Source: Methanobacterium sp. (lineage in GTDB: Archaea; Methanobacteriota; Methanobacteria; Methanobacteriales; Methanobacteriaceae). From it: a DNA stretch of 22,172 nt. Position 1 is the first letter of the stretch, and each line of letters starts with the position of its first letter. The stretch lies in assembly GCA_020855015.1 (NCBI GenBank), contig JAHKLP010000057.1, forward strand, positions 1 to 22,172, read 5' to 3'. Shown one piece after another: positions 1 through 7,570 of the stretch. The position numbers and the translations under genes are program-made. Under the pieces are notes generated by a model. That model made no database searches and was not told the origin of the DNA. It saw nothing but the letters and a program-made list of their open reading frames with translations.

Positions 1-1
1 A

Positions 2-424
2 GAAATTATCACACAAATCCCCTTTGAACATAATGATTTAAGTGTAGTGAACCGTGAAGAAAGTTTAAGTCTGTTTGAAGAGTTATTTGAGATTTATAAG
101 AAATCAAATTCTGCAGAGAAGGGTTCTATAGAAACATTCCTCCAAAGTGACCGGGATTCAGTCTATAAATTTGTCCACTGGATCCCCCCATACGAAAAAT
201 CGGATCCTGAGCGTTATGTAGAATACAGACTTATCTCCATCATAATAAGAAATGGAAGGCCGGATTTTCGTGATGATCTTCTAGAAATGGTTCGTTTATG
301 GGATTTTTTAGAAGAAAAGGGATTTAATCCTGAGGAAACATTTGAAAAAGTTATTAATATTGGTGGATCATTTCTCATCCAGCAAGTTATGGACCCAGTA
401 CGTAGGGAAGAGTTAAAATTCTAA
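2..424 (+). CDS. Unrecognised protein, 5' end outside the window
   Basis: The reading frame is open from base 2, and the first possible internal start is a GTG at 47 with no ribosome binding site before it. I therefore read this as the 3' part of a longer gene. The visible ~140 residues are acidic and helical-looking, without membrane segments or cysteine motifs. The most distinctive stretch is WIPPYEKSDPERYVEYR, followed by a helix rich in Asp, Glu and Leu. I do not recognise the family and assign no function. It ends about 100 bases before the next gene, which has its own ribosome binding site. Confidence 0.55.
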   Translation, partial: EIITQIPFEHNDLSVVNREESLSLFEELFEIYKKSNSAEKGSIETFLQSDRDSVYKFVHWIPPYEKSDPERYVEYRLISIIIRNGRPDFRDDLLEMVRLWDFLEEKGFNPEETFEKVINIGGSFLIQQVMDPVRREELKF

Positions 425-522
425 ATATTGGTAAAATAAGAGGACATAATATGATTTTTTTAAATAAAGGGATTAAATTGTGAGATAGGAAGTATGCTAG
501 GGAAGAGAAGGGGGTTTAGTGT

Positions 523-1455
523 ATGTTCAAGATCTTCGGCCGTAAATCTAATGAAAAAAGGGAACGGGAATTCTTAGAAATAGAGGTATCCGAACCAGTA
601 GATTGTCTTGGTGATTTCACATTTAACTTCCACTGGCAGCACAAGGGAGAAAAACTGGACCCTTCCTGGAAAATCCCTGGTAACGATCTTACCTTTGGTG
701 AGGTGGTAAAACACCTTAAAAATAAAGGAAATATACGGATTAACGGTAATGCCGGGCACCGATTGGCAAGCAGTATGGGAGTGGACCTTCAGTACTTCAG
801 AGGAACCGGAAAAGATGTCCCGGTTGGGGATATATATGTGGAAGGAAATATCGACACCCGCATGGGCATCAGCATGACCCGTGGAAGTATTTACGTCAAG
901 GGGAGAGTGAAAGAGCCGGTGGGTAACCTGGTAGAAGTTAGATCAGATGTGAATGGTTACCGGCAGTTTAGAAGCATAACTGACATTATGACCAATGGTT
1001 TGGATGGGAGCAAGTTGATTGGGTGTCAAATTATCGGTCCAAAATTAATTATTGATGATGGAACTGTGAAGGACACCATAGGTGCCCGTTTAGATGTTGA
1101 AGCTGAGATCGTTGAAAAGGGAGATGTTGATCTCTCCACTGGAATACTAATGCGAAAAGGAACAGTCAGAATACATGGAAATGCAGGGAAGAACACCGGA
1201 GCACTCCTAAACGGCGGTACTGTAATTATAGGTGGAAATACTGATGACTTTACCGCCATTGATATGATAAAAGGCACCATTATTGTAAATGGGAATGCAG
1301 GAAAATTTTTAGCTGCTAACAAAAAAAATGGAACCATTCTAGCTAGAAAAGGAAGCCCTATACCCCCAACTGAAGAGAAAACACTTCTAAGTTCAGACCA
1401 ACAAATCCTAATAGCTCATGGCTTCAATCCACATGGTTTTAAGAAGTATGAATAA
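523..1455 (+). CDS. FwdC-like GXGXG beta-helix protein (formylmethanofuran dehydrogenase subunit C family)
   Basis: This 310-residue protein is built of short glycine-rich strands with the recurring pattern GxIxVxGNAG: residues 69-78, 102-109, 121-127, 212-222, 231-238 and 251-260. That is the right-handed beta-helix shared by subunit C of formylmethanofuran dehydrogenase and the C-terminal domain of glutamate synthase (GltB). In FwdC the fold is a structural part of the first enzyme of CO2 reduction to methane. No fwdA, fwdB, fwdD or other Fwd subunit gene lies nearby, and residues 1-60 precede the repeats, so this is a paralogue of unknown job rather than clearly the enzyme subunit. The ATG follows a GGGGG-type ribosome binding site at about 509-514. 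Fold assignment is firm; function is not known. Confidence 0.75.
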   Translation: MFKIFGRKSNEKREREFLEIEVSEPVDCLGDFTFNFHWQHKGEKLDPSWKIPGNDLTFGEVVKHLKNKGNIRINGNAGHRLASSMGVDLQYFRGTGKDVPVGDIYVEGNIDTRMGISMTRGSIYVKGRVKEPVGNLVEVRSDVNGYRQFRSITDIMTNGLDGSKLIGCQIIGPKLIIDDGTVKDTIGARLDVEAEIVEKGDVDLSTGILMRKGTVRIHGNAGKNTGALLNGGTVIIGGNTDDFTAIDMIKGTIIVNGNAGKFLAANKKNGTILARKGSPIPPTEEKTLLSSDQQILIAHGFNPHGFKKYE

Positions 1456-1499
1456 ACACAAATAACTCTAAGAGGGATATATTCTCTGATTTAAAATAA

Positions 1500-1541
1500 G
1501 ATTTTTTTAAAATAAAATGTTCCAGGAGGTTTTAAGCCTCC
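1500..1541 (-). terminator. Possible terminator of the DUF368 gene
   Basis: On the minus strand GGAGG (1537-1541) pairs with CCTCC (1525-1529) around a 7-base loop that contains the TAA stop codon. It is followed by ATTTTATTTT and an A-rich run. The plus strand has a T7 tract at about 1502-1508, which could end the convergent FwdC-like transcript. The stem is short, so this is a moderate call. Confidence 0.35.
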
Positions 1542-2407
1542 CAGTGCAAGTGATATTTTTCAAACTGTCTTTCCAGAATTATCACAAGAATAAAACCAAT
1601 TAAACCTGCAATTAGTACAGTTACAATTGAATCCATACTAGTAACAATTTTTTGGTATGGTAATCTCAGTGTACCTATCATCAGACCCACCAGGAAAGCC
1701 ATAGTTATGGATTTATGGTGTTCTAGAAGATAATTCAGAAGACGGGAGAATGATAAAATACCGATGACAGCCCCTGCACAAAATGTAATTATATCCAGGA
1801 ATTTAAGCTGATTCAAGGCTGCCAACATGTATTCATACTGGTTTAAAAGTAGCAATAGAAATGCTCCAGATATGCCTGGAAGAATCATTGCACATATAGC
1901 AATCATACCTGACAGGAAGATGATTGGCAAAGTGTGGTTGGTCTGTATGGGGTTTAAGCCCACAAATATTATGGCAAAAACAAGACCTATTACCAGGGAA
2001 AAGATATTCTTAAAATTGACTTCATCAACGTGTTTGTAAACAAAACCTGCTGACGCCAAAATAAGTCCAAAGAAGAAAGCAAACGTTGGGGCGGTGTACA
2101 CAGTCAGCATAACAGTCATTATCTTAGACATGGTTAAAACCGCCACCACAATACCTGCCAATAAAGGCAAAAATAGGTTGAAATCCCATTTTAAGAGTTC
2201 TTCCTTGGATTTTCCAAAGTCCCCTTTCAGAGCTGCTAAAAGAAAGTTGGCGTTTATCTGACTGATGGCATGAACCAGTCTCTGGTAAATACCAGTAATC
2301 AATGCCATGGTACCTCCAGAAACTCCCGGGATCACATCGGCAGTTCCCATTAATAATCCGCGAAGAAATATTAGAATAGTGTCTCTGTATATCTCAATTT
2401 TCCGCAT
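1532..2407 (-). CDS. DUF368 family membrane protein (PopT-like polyprenyl-phosphate translocase)
   Basis: A 291-residue polytopic membrane protein. Two inverted-repeat-like signature motifs are visible: GTADVIPGVSGGTMAL at residues 21-35 and LPGISGAFLLLL at 176-187, each leading into a hydrophobic segment. This pair is diagnostic of DUF368. Bacterial members (PopT) were shown to recycle undecaprenyl phosphate across the membrane. An archaeal member could flip a dolichyl- or polyprenyl-phosphate carrier used for N-glycosylation or pseudomurein synthesis; that substrate is inference. The ATG at 2407 follows a GGAGAT ribosome binding site at about 2414-2419. The gene is convergent with the FwdC-like gene, 76 bases away, and divergent from htpX. 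Length is normal for the family. Confidence 0.85.
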   Translation of the reverse strand: MRKIEIYRDTILIFLRGLLMGTADVIPGVSGGTMALITGIYQRLVHAISQINANFLLAALKGDFGKSKEELLKWDFNLFLPLLAGIVVAVLTMSKIMTVMLTVYTAPTFAFFFGLILASAGFVYKHVDEVNFKNIFSLVIGLVFAIIFVGLNPIQTNHTLPIIFLSGMIAICAMILPGISGAFLLLLLNQYEYMLAALNQLKFLDIITFCAGAVIGILSFSRLLNYLLEHHKSITMAFLVGLMIGTLRLPYQKIVTSMDSIVTVLIAGLIGFILVIILERQFEKYHLHWEA

Positions 2408-2470
2408 AATGCTAATCTCCTGTAAATAGTTAATTTTAAGTATCTAATTTATGAGAATCTTGTAGAATCT

Positions 2471-2479
2471 TTATAAATA
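2471..2479 (-). promoter_or_regulatory. Candidate TATA box for the DUF368 gene
   Basis: On the minus strand ATTTATAAA lies about 64 bases before the ATG at 2407. This would place transcription start near 2445-2450. The sequence AGAATCTT occurs twice just downstream (2454-2461 and 2464-2471), separated by two bases. The whole 2408-2719 stretch between the divergent genes is AT-rich and shows only promoter-like elements. Confidence 0.35.
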
Positions 2480-2650
2480 ACATATAATTTAGATTAATTA
2501 TACTTATGTTATAAATCAATAATTCTGTTTATCTTAATTGATTTAAGTGTTATAAAAAAACATTAGATTATTTAGTTTATTGAAAATTATTTTAAGATCT
2601 TAGTCTGATCCACTCTCAATTACTATTTATATCTTTTATAATACGAGAAG

Positions 2651-2663
2651 ATATATTTATATA
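2651..2663 (+). promoter_or_regulatory. Candidate htpX promoter
   Basis: The sequence ATTTATATAG (2654-2663) is a good archaeal TATA box. It predicts transcription start near 2685 and a leader of about 35 bases with the ribosome binding site AGAAGGTG at 2705-2712. A second TATA-like ATTTATATC lies 29 bases upstream at 2625-2633, so there may be tandem promoters, which would suit a stress-responsive protease. Confidence 0.45.
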
Positions 2664-2719
2664 GTTTATTCAATACAATCAAACGCTATTAAAGAAAAAT
2701 TAAAAGAAGGTGTATTTAA

Positions 2720-3676
2720 TTGAGAAGATTTTTGCTAACATTGAGAATTTGGTTAGCTACTGCACTACTTTTCGGCATATTATATGCTATAATTACAGTG
2801 ATTTGCACATATCTGGGCTTTGGGACCCCTTTAATATTTGCCATGTTAGCTGTGGTGGTTGTGTTCGCCCAGTACTTGGTTGGCCCTATAATTGTTGAAA
2901 AAACCATGGGTGTGCATTACGTGTCACCTCAGGAAGCACCAAAACTTCATGCCATGGTGGATGAACTGACCATGAATGCAGGGATTCCTAAACCTAAAGT
3001 GGGTATCTCTGAAATTAATGTTCCCAACGCCTTTGCATTTGGTAAGACCAAGAAAGATGGAAGGGTCTGTGTTACCAGAGGCATCCTAAACATCTTGGAT
3101 GAAGAGGAGCTTAAAGCTGTTCTGGGGCATGAAATCAGCCATATACGTCATAATGACATGGCAGTAATGACCCTGATCAGTGTTGTGCCCCTTCTCTGCT
3201 ACTGGATCTTTATCAGCACCATTTTTAGCGGAGATGGTGACGGTGACGCCGGGATTATTGGTGTTGTTGCATTGGTAGGATACCTTCTGGGTCAGTTGCT
3301 GGTATTATTCGTGAGCAGAGTAAGGGAATATTATGCAGACCAGGGGAGTGTTGAGATCGGTGGCAAACCCCATAAATTAGCCAGCGCTCTTTACAAGTTG
3401 GTCTATGGTTCTGCTAATCTGGATAAAAGAGAGGTTAAAGAAGTTGAAGGTGTTAAAGCCTTCTTTGTCAACGATATTTCCGATGCATCAAATGAAATAA
3501 GTGATCTGAAACAGATAGACATTAATATGGATGGAATTATAAGTGAAGCAGAACTTTCAGAACTCCGTTACACCAAAACCAGAATAGGAACTGGTAGTAA
3601 AATTATGGAACTACTATCCACCCATCCCAACATGGTGAAAAGGATTAAAAGACTGGCTGAGTTAAGTGATACTTAA
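2720..3676 (+). CDS. htpX: HtpX-like M48 membrane metalloprotease with an EF-hand loop
   Basis: This 318-residue zinc protease of peptidase family M48B is expected in the cytoplasmic membrane, where HtpX degrades misfolded membrane proteins. Two N-terminal TM segments (about 10-30 and 37-58) are followed by the zinc motif HEISH (137-141), two further TM segments (about 150-169 and 179-199) and the third zinc ligand E203 in REYYAD. The loop between TM3 and TM4 is acidic (GDGDGDAG, 171-178). Residues 267-278 form a perfect EF-hand loop: D267, N269, D271, G272, I274, S275 and E278. The TTG start is supported by AGAAGGTG seven bases upstream. HtpX identity is strong; calcium or magnesium binding by the loop is inference. 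Confidence 0.9.
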   Translation: MRRFLLTLRIWLATALLFGILYAIITVICTYLGFGTPLIFAMLAVVVVFAQYLVGPIIVEKTMGVHYVSPQEAPKLHAMVDELTMNAGIPKPKVGISEINVPNAFAFGKTKKDGRVCVTRGILNILDEEELKAVLGHEISHIRHNDMAVMTLISVVPLLCYWIFISTIFSGDGDGDAGIIGVVALVGYLLGQLLVLFVSRVREYYADQGSVEIGGKPHKLASALYKLVYGSANLDKREVKEVEGVKAFFVNDISDASNEISDLKQIDINMDGIISEAELSELRYTKTRIGTGSKIMELLSTHPNMVKRIKRLAELSDT

Positions 3677-3679
3677 TTA

Positions 3680-3712
3680 TCCCAGAAATGGGAGTTATCA
3701 CTTTTCTTTTAT
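3680..3712 (+). terminator. Possible htpX terminator
   Basis: TCCCA-GAAA-TGGGA (3680-3693) forms a five-pair stem with a GNRA-type tetraloop five bases after the htpX stop codon. The T-rich stretch CTTTTCTTTTATT follows. Modest stem, plausible position. Confidence 0.4.
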
Positions 3713-3843
3713 TGAGTTATTCTTTGAATACCTGCATTTATTCGGGCATTAGTTGAAAGGAACTTAATTATCATTAAAAGAATTAATTCACTGAAAATTT
3801 TCATAATTTACCTTCCTTTTATGCCCAACTATGGAGGCTTACT

Positions 3844-5037
3844 ATGAGCGAATATACGAACACTTATCAAATTGAAGACGAACATTATGCTTCTTTTGCA
3901 GATAAAACACGAATATCAATAGAAAAAGGGAAAGGGGTCTATGTTTACGATGAAGATGGTAAAAAATATTTAGATCTCACTGCAGGATGGGGAGTAACTT
4001 GCATAGGGCATGCAAATCCTGTGATTACAGAAGCTCTTTGTGATCAGAGCAAAAAAATTATACAGAATCCTAATTCAGGGGCAACATATTCGCCTGAAAG
4101 GTCAAGGCTTATATCATTAATGCAGGAAATACTTCCTGAAAATTTGACTCGGGTATTTTTTGGTAATAATGGTGCTGAAGCAAATGATGCAGCGATTAAG
4201 CTTGCTAGAAAAGTAACCGGGAAATTAAATATCATATCTATGGAGAAAAGTTTTCATGGGCGAACTATTAGCACCGTCTCTGCAACAGGTCAAAATAAAC
4301 ATAGAAACAGATTCAACCCTTTAATTCCCCACCATATATTTGTTCCCTATAATGATATCACTGCAATTAAACAAGTTATAGGAAATGATGTGGCTGCGGT
4401 GATTGTTGAGCCAATACAGGGAGAAGGTGGAATCAACGTGCCAGACCCGGATTATCTTAGAAATTTATCTAAGTTATGCGCAGAAAATAACGTCCTTTTA
4501 ATAGTTGATGAAATTCAAACGGGATTTTGTAGAACTGGTCCAATGTTTTTGTCAAATAATATTAAAATTGACATTTTGACCATGGCAAAAGGTATCGCAG
4601 GAGGATTTCCTTTTGCGGGATTCGCAATAACAGAAGAGATACATGATAAAATTGATAAAGGAGATCATGGAGGTACTTACTCAGGTAACCCACTGGGTTG
4701 TGCAGTAGCATATTCAGTTATCAAATATATCTTAGACAATAGAATCTGGGAAAATGTTGAATATGTTGGTAAATATATCTTTACCGAATTAAAACAATTG
4801 GAAAAAGAATATCCCAATATCATTAGAGACATCAGAGGAAAAGGATTATTAATCGCTGTTGAATTAGCAGACAAAGATATTGCTGCATCTATCAATTCCA
4901 AATGTCTAAATGACGGGCTTATCTTAAATGTTATACAGGGGAACATAATCAGGATATTCCCTGCATTGTGTATATCAAAAGAAGAAATGGAAGAAGGATT
5001 AGAAATATTTAAAAAAGCTTTAGATGGATATGACTGA
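3844..5037 (+). CDS. Class III PLP-dependent aminotransferase (acetylornithine/GABA aminotransferase-like)
   Basis: A full-length 397-residue fold-type I aminotransferase. Visible family marks are GNNGAEANDAAIKLAR (108-123, phosphate contacts), SFHGR (136-140), EPIQGEGG (189-196), DEIQTGFCRTG (222-232, cofactor Asp) and MAKGIAGGFP, where K249 should form the Schiff base. Enzymes of this class move an omega-amino group (acetylornithine, ornithine, GABA) to 2-oxoglutarate. The sequence does not fix the substrate, so I leave off argD. It stands alone, away from arginine genes, between htpX and the convergent S26 gene. Its codons look richer in ATA, AGA and AAA than those of hmgA or htpX, which could mean transfer. 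GGAGG at 3833-3837, six bases upstream, supports the ATG. Confidence 0.88.
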   Translation: MSEYTNTYQIEDEHYASFADKTRISIEKGKGVYVYDEDGKKYLDLTAGWGVTCIGHANPVITEALCDQSKKIIQNPNSGATYSPERSRLISLMQEILPENLTRVFFGNNGAEANDAAIKLARKVTGKLNIISMEKSFHGRTISTVSATGQNKHRNRFNPLIPHHIFVPYNDITAIKQVIGNDVAAVIVEPIQGEGGINVPDPDYLRNLSKLCAENNVLLIVDEIQTGFCRTGPMFLSNNIKIDILTMAKGIAGGFPFAGFAITEEIHDKIDKGDHGGTYSGNPLGCAVAYSVIKYILDNRIWENVEYVGKYIFTELKQLEKEYPNIIRDIRGKGLLIAVELADKDIAASINSKCLNDGLILNVIQGNIIRIFPALCISKEEMEEGLEIFKKALDGYD

Positions 5038-5093
5038 GGATTGAATATCTTTTTGAACAATCATTTTTTTGAAAATCCTAAAACAAAATAATA

Positions 5094-5115
5094 ACGAGTT
5101 AATATGATAACTCGT
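5094..5115. terminator. Bidirectional terminator hairpin between convergent genes
   Basis: ACGAGTTA (5094-5101) and TAACTCGT (5108-5115) form a perfect 8-bp stem with a 6-base loop. On the minus strand the stem is followed by TTATTATTTTGTTTT, which suits the aroD-S26 transcript. For the plus-strand aminotransferase, T5 and T7 tracts precede the hairpin at about 5050-5070. Confidence 0.55.
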
Positions 5116-5121
5116 CACTGC

Positions 5122-5760
5122 CTAATACTCCTTTACTACTCCTATTACATTGCTTTTGGGGAGCCATGTATTTAAAGGTGTTTTTTTAGTGGTAATAATC
5201 TGTTTCATCCCATTTACATATCTTACCTGGCTCTGTACAATTTCAACTTTCTTATTGTCACTTTCCAAATAGACCTGGTTACCATTTATTTTTCCCACAC
5301 GCTTTACAATTAGTTTATAATCAGGGTGATGGGCAACAACTATATCTCCCACCTTGAAATCAGCAGTTTTCAATACTACAATACTTTGACCATCCTTTAA
5401 AGTAGGAATCATTGATGTTCCCTTGACTGTGGCTGGCATTGGTAGTTGATCCTCACCGAATTGAGATGAAATCTTAACTTCAACTGTGTAATTATATTTT
5501 TTGGCAATGTTTTGCATGTCAGTCTTGATGGAACCTACACTGCTATTGGGATCTTCCACATCCGCCAATGCTTTAATTTTCATTTCTTCAATCATGGTTT
5601 CCGGTAAATTGAACAATGAAGATGGATAAATAGATACTTCTGTACCATTGGTTTCTATTGTGATTCCAACATTATGCTGATTAGCTATTAAATAGCCGGT
5701 AGTTCCGACTAATGCAACCAATACCAGTAAACCAATAATTAATCCTGTTCTCAATCTCAA
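5122..5760 (-). CDS. S26 family signal-peptidase-like serine protease, membrane-anchored
   Basis: A 212-residue protein with one N-terminal TM anchor (about 6-26), a long region outside the membrane (27-108), and an S26 core. The nucleophile motif is KGTSMIPTL with S116. The second motif, YKLIVKRVGKI, carries K153 where bacterial signal peptidases have the general-base lysine; the usual archaeal/ER Sec11-type enzymes have histidine there. It may therefore be a specialised processing protease rather than the housekeeping Sec signal peptidase. The SodX-like maturation proteases have a similar core, but no SOD gene is nearby. The TTG start at 5760 abuts the aroD stop codon with no gap, and GGGGAG at the end of aroD serves as ribosome binding site. 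A second TTG two codons later is possible. Confidence 0.8.
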   Translation of the reverse strand: MRLRTGLIIGLLVLVALVGTTGYLIANQHNVGITIETNGTEVSIYPSSLFNLPETMIEEMKIKALADVEDPNSSVGSIKTDMQNIAKKYNYTVEVKISSQFGEDQLPMPATVKGTSMIPTLKDGQSIVVLKTADFKVGDIVVAHHPDYKLIVKRVGKINGNQVYLESDNKKVEIVQSQVRYVNGMKQIITTKKTPLNTWLPKSNVIGVVKEY

Positions 5761-6444
5761 TTAATCTCTCTCCCCAATTAATTTGTCAATTATCTCTTTA
5801 GTTTCCCTTATATTTAATTGTCCAGGAGCAGATCCCCCATCTAAAGAGGCATATGTAATAGGTGATCCGAAAAGCGATGCTAATATCCTGGTGTATCTTC
5901 CCATTTCTCCCATAGAAATACCAATGGTATTCTCTGAATGGTTAACCACCTCCAGCACATTAAGTGTGTCCTGCATATTATTAGGCATAACCGCGAATTT
6001 AGCTATCTTACCCAGCTTTTTTTCTTCAGTGACAATTCTTTGAAGTTCTTTAATAGGAGGAGTACTCTGGAAGTCATGGTAGGATATTATTGCAGATTTA
6101 GAAGCATTTATGACCTTTGACCTGTACTTATCCTCGGTTCGAAGTTCTATATCAACAAAATCCACATATTGAACTGTTTCGAGTAGTATATCCGTTCTTT
6201 CAGCTTCAGATCCTCTAAAGTATCCTCCCTCTTCCCTCATCCTGTTGGTGGCAATTAGAGGGAAGTTTATTTCTTCCAGTAAATGAATAACCTTTTGAGG
6301 ATCTGGATCCAGAAGGAAATCTATTCTAAGCTCCAATAAATCTGCCCCCAACTTTATAGCCTTATTAGCTACTTTTAAAACTTTTTCTCTGTCTTTCTGA
6401 AATATGGGAACGCAGATTAATGGTTTTGAAGTCATAAAAAACAC
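5761..6444 (-). CDS. aroD: 3-dehydroquinate dehydratase, type I
   Basis: AroD converts 3-dehydroquinate to 3-dehydroshikimate in the shikimate pathway through a Schiff base. The 227-residue chain shows LELRIDFL (37-44), the catalytic His in SYHDF (H123), the Schiff-base Lys in KIAKFAVM (K149), and the C-terminal MGEMGRYTRILASLFGSP and APGQL motifs. Length is normal for single-domain archaeal enzymes. The listed GTG start adds three residues; an ATG at 6435 (giving MTSKPLICVPI) matches the family at least as well and may be the true start. The S26 protease follows directly in the same transcript. AroE, used later in the pathway, is encoded separately at 13241-14098. Confidence 0.95.
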   Translation of the reverse strand: MFFMTSKPLICVPIFQKDREKVLKVANKAIKLGADLLELRIDFLLDPDPQKVIHLLEEINFPLIATNRMREEGGYFRGSEAERTDILLETVQYVDFVDIELRTEDKYRSKVINASKSAIISYHDFQSTPPIKELQRIVTEEKKLGKIAKFAVMPNNMQDTLNVLEVVNHSENTIGISMGEMGRYTRILASLFGSPITYASLDGGSAPGQLNIRETKEIIDKLIGERD

Positions 6445-6762
6445 ATCATCACATTTTAGTTCAATAGATCTTTAATATTCTATCTTTATTCATTAACGAC
6501 TTTGTTGTTGGAATTAAAATTCATTGACATATTAATTTATTTATTTCTCCATACTAAATATTTGATATTTAATGTTTTTAACCTTTGTTTAACTTCATAT
6601 TCCACCAATATGTTTTTTTAAAAGAGCAAGAATTGGATAAAATAATTCAGATAAAAATCTATAAGAATAAGTATTCAACATATCATTGCTTGCTATTAAT
6701 TAATTCATGGATTTACATCCTGGCAGTAATCTATAATCGTACATTCTAATTCAGGTGATTAT
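6445..6762. other. Divergent intergenic region, 318 bases
   Basis: AT-rich spacer between aroD (minus) and the unrecognised gene at 6763 (plus). It must hold both promoters, and several TATA-like stretches occur, for example near 6657-6665 (ATCTATAAG) and 6530-6545. I see no convincing hairpin, RNA gene or coding region. Confidence 0.4.
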
Positions 6763-7491
6763 TTGAAAATTACATCTATAGGTGCAGATATCTCAGGGAA
6801 CGATGTGTCCTGCAGCAATACCTTAATTAATAATATTGAAAATGATATTCCAAATTTACTCAATTTAGGTGCTTATAAAGCTGCTCTTACCAATGTAACT
6901 GGTGATGATGTGGTTATCAGTGCCTTTGTACCAGATGAAAAACTAAAAATGGTTAATAAGGGCATTGTGGATCTCCTGCAAAAAAATGCCGAAGACTTGG
7001 GGGATATTAATGGAATCTCCACCACCCCGGAGGGGGCCGGAGAAGGTGTTTCCTATGCTGAGGCTGAAATCAGGCAGGACAGATATCCTGATGCTATTAT
7101 TATGGCCTTTGACACTTATGGTGGTGAGTCATTCGTCCATAACGTTGCTGATTCTGTTATGAAAGCTGCCAGAGGTATGGATCAGGTTACAGACATAGGG
7201 GGAAGCAGTTTAAACCATGGCCAGGAAATACCTGGCGTGGGATATGTTTCAGATGAAACCGATGATCCAGTGGTGGTAGTGACTGTAGAAGATATTGAAA
7301 GCATTGCTGTAATAGCTGGTGCCATGATGGGAGCTGCACTGGGGAATAAAAATGTTTATCTGGTGCGGAGAGGGTCACCCTCCTATGTTATCCCGGGAAG
7401 TGTTATCATGTCCATCACCGCCTACATGAATGGTAATGTAATGGATCTGGCTGTGCCTCTCTCAGATAAGATGAAAATTTTAAGGGTTTGA
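6763..7491 (+). CDS. Unrecognised protein upstream of sucD
   Basis: A soluble-looking 242-residue protein that I cannot assign to a named family. The N-terminal half has an alternating alpha/beta pattern: MKITSIGADIS, VVISAFVPDEKL, AIIMAFDTYGG. A middle stretch (ISTTPEGAGEGVSYAEAE) is glycine- and acid-rich. The C-terminal third has a hydrophobic glycine/alanine helix (IAVIAGAMMGAALG) followed by VYLVRRGSPSYVIPGS. The TTG start is well supported by GGTGAT at 6754-6759, three bases upstream. Only about 80 bases separate it from sucD on the same strand, so co-expression is likely. Order and strand suggest a role near CoA-ester or central carbon metabolism, but that is only context. Confidence 0.8.
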   Translation: MKITSIGADISGNDVSCSNTLINNIENDIPNLLNLGAYKAALTNVTGDDVVISAFVPDEKLKMVNKGIVDLLQKNAEDLGDINGISTTPEGAGEGVSYAEAEIRQDRYPDAIIMAFDTYGGESFVHNVADSVMKAARGMDQVTDIGGSSLNHGQEIPGVGYVSDETDDPVVVVTVEDIESIAVIAGAMMGAALGNKNVYLVRRGSPSYVIPGSVIMSITAYMNGNVMDLAVPLSDKMKILRV

Positions 7492-7570
7492 GGCATTAAA
7501 ACTTGATAACTGGATGATAAGAATTAAAAAAATATAAAGTTTGATTGATAATTTAAGAGGAAGTGGAACA

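Noticed and set aside
1026..1337. A 103-codon open frame on the minus strand inside the FwdC-like gene.
   Set aside because: It is a shadow of the regular glycine-rich repeats on the plus strand; its Pro/Phe/Ser-rich product is typical of an antisense frame.
3821..3847. An eight-codon reading frame (MPNYGGLL) whose TGA overlaps the ATG of the aminotransferase, resembling a leader peptide.
   Set aside because: It contains the ribosome binding site GGAGG of the main gene, has none of its own, and holds no run of regulatory codons, so chance is the simpler reading.
6559..6575. AAATATT/ATATTT near-palindrome in the aroD divergent region, considered as an operator.
   Set aside because: Short AT-only symmetry is expected by chance in this composition.
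7541..7570. TTG at 7541 as the start of sucD, adding ten residues.
   Set aside because: No ribosome binding site precedes it, and the extra residues are outside the usual family start; GTG at 7571 has GAGG at good spacing.
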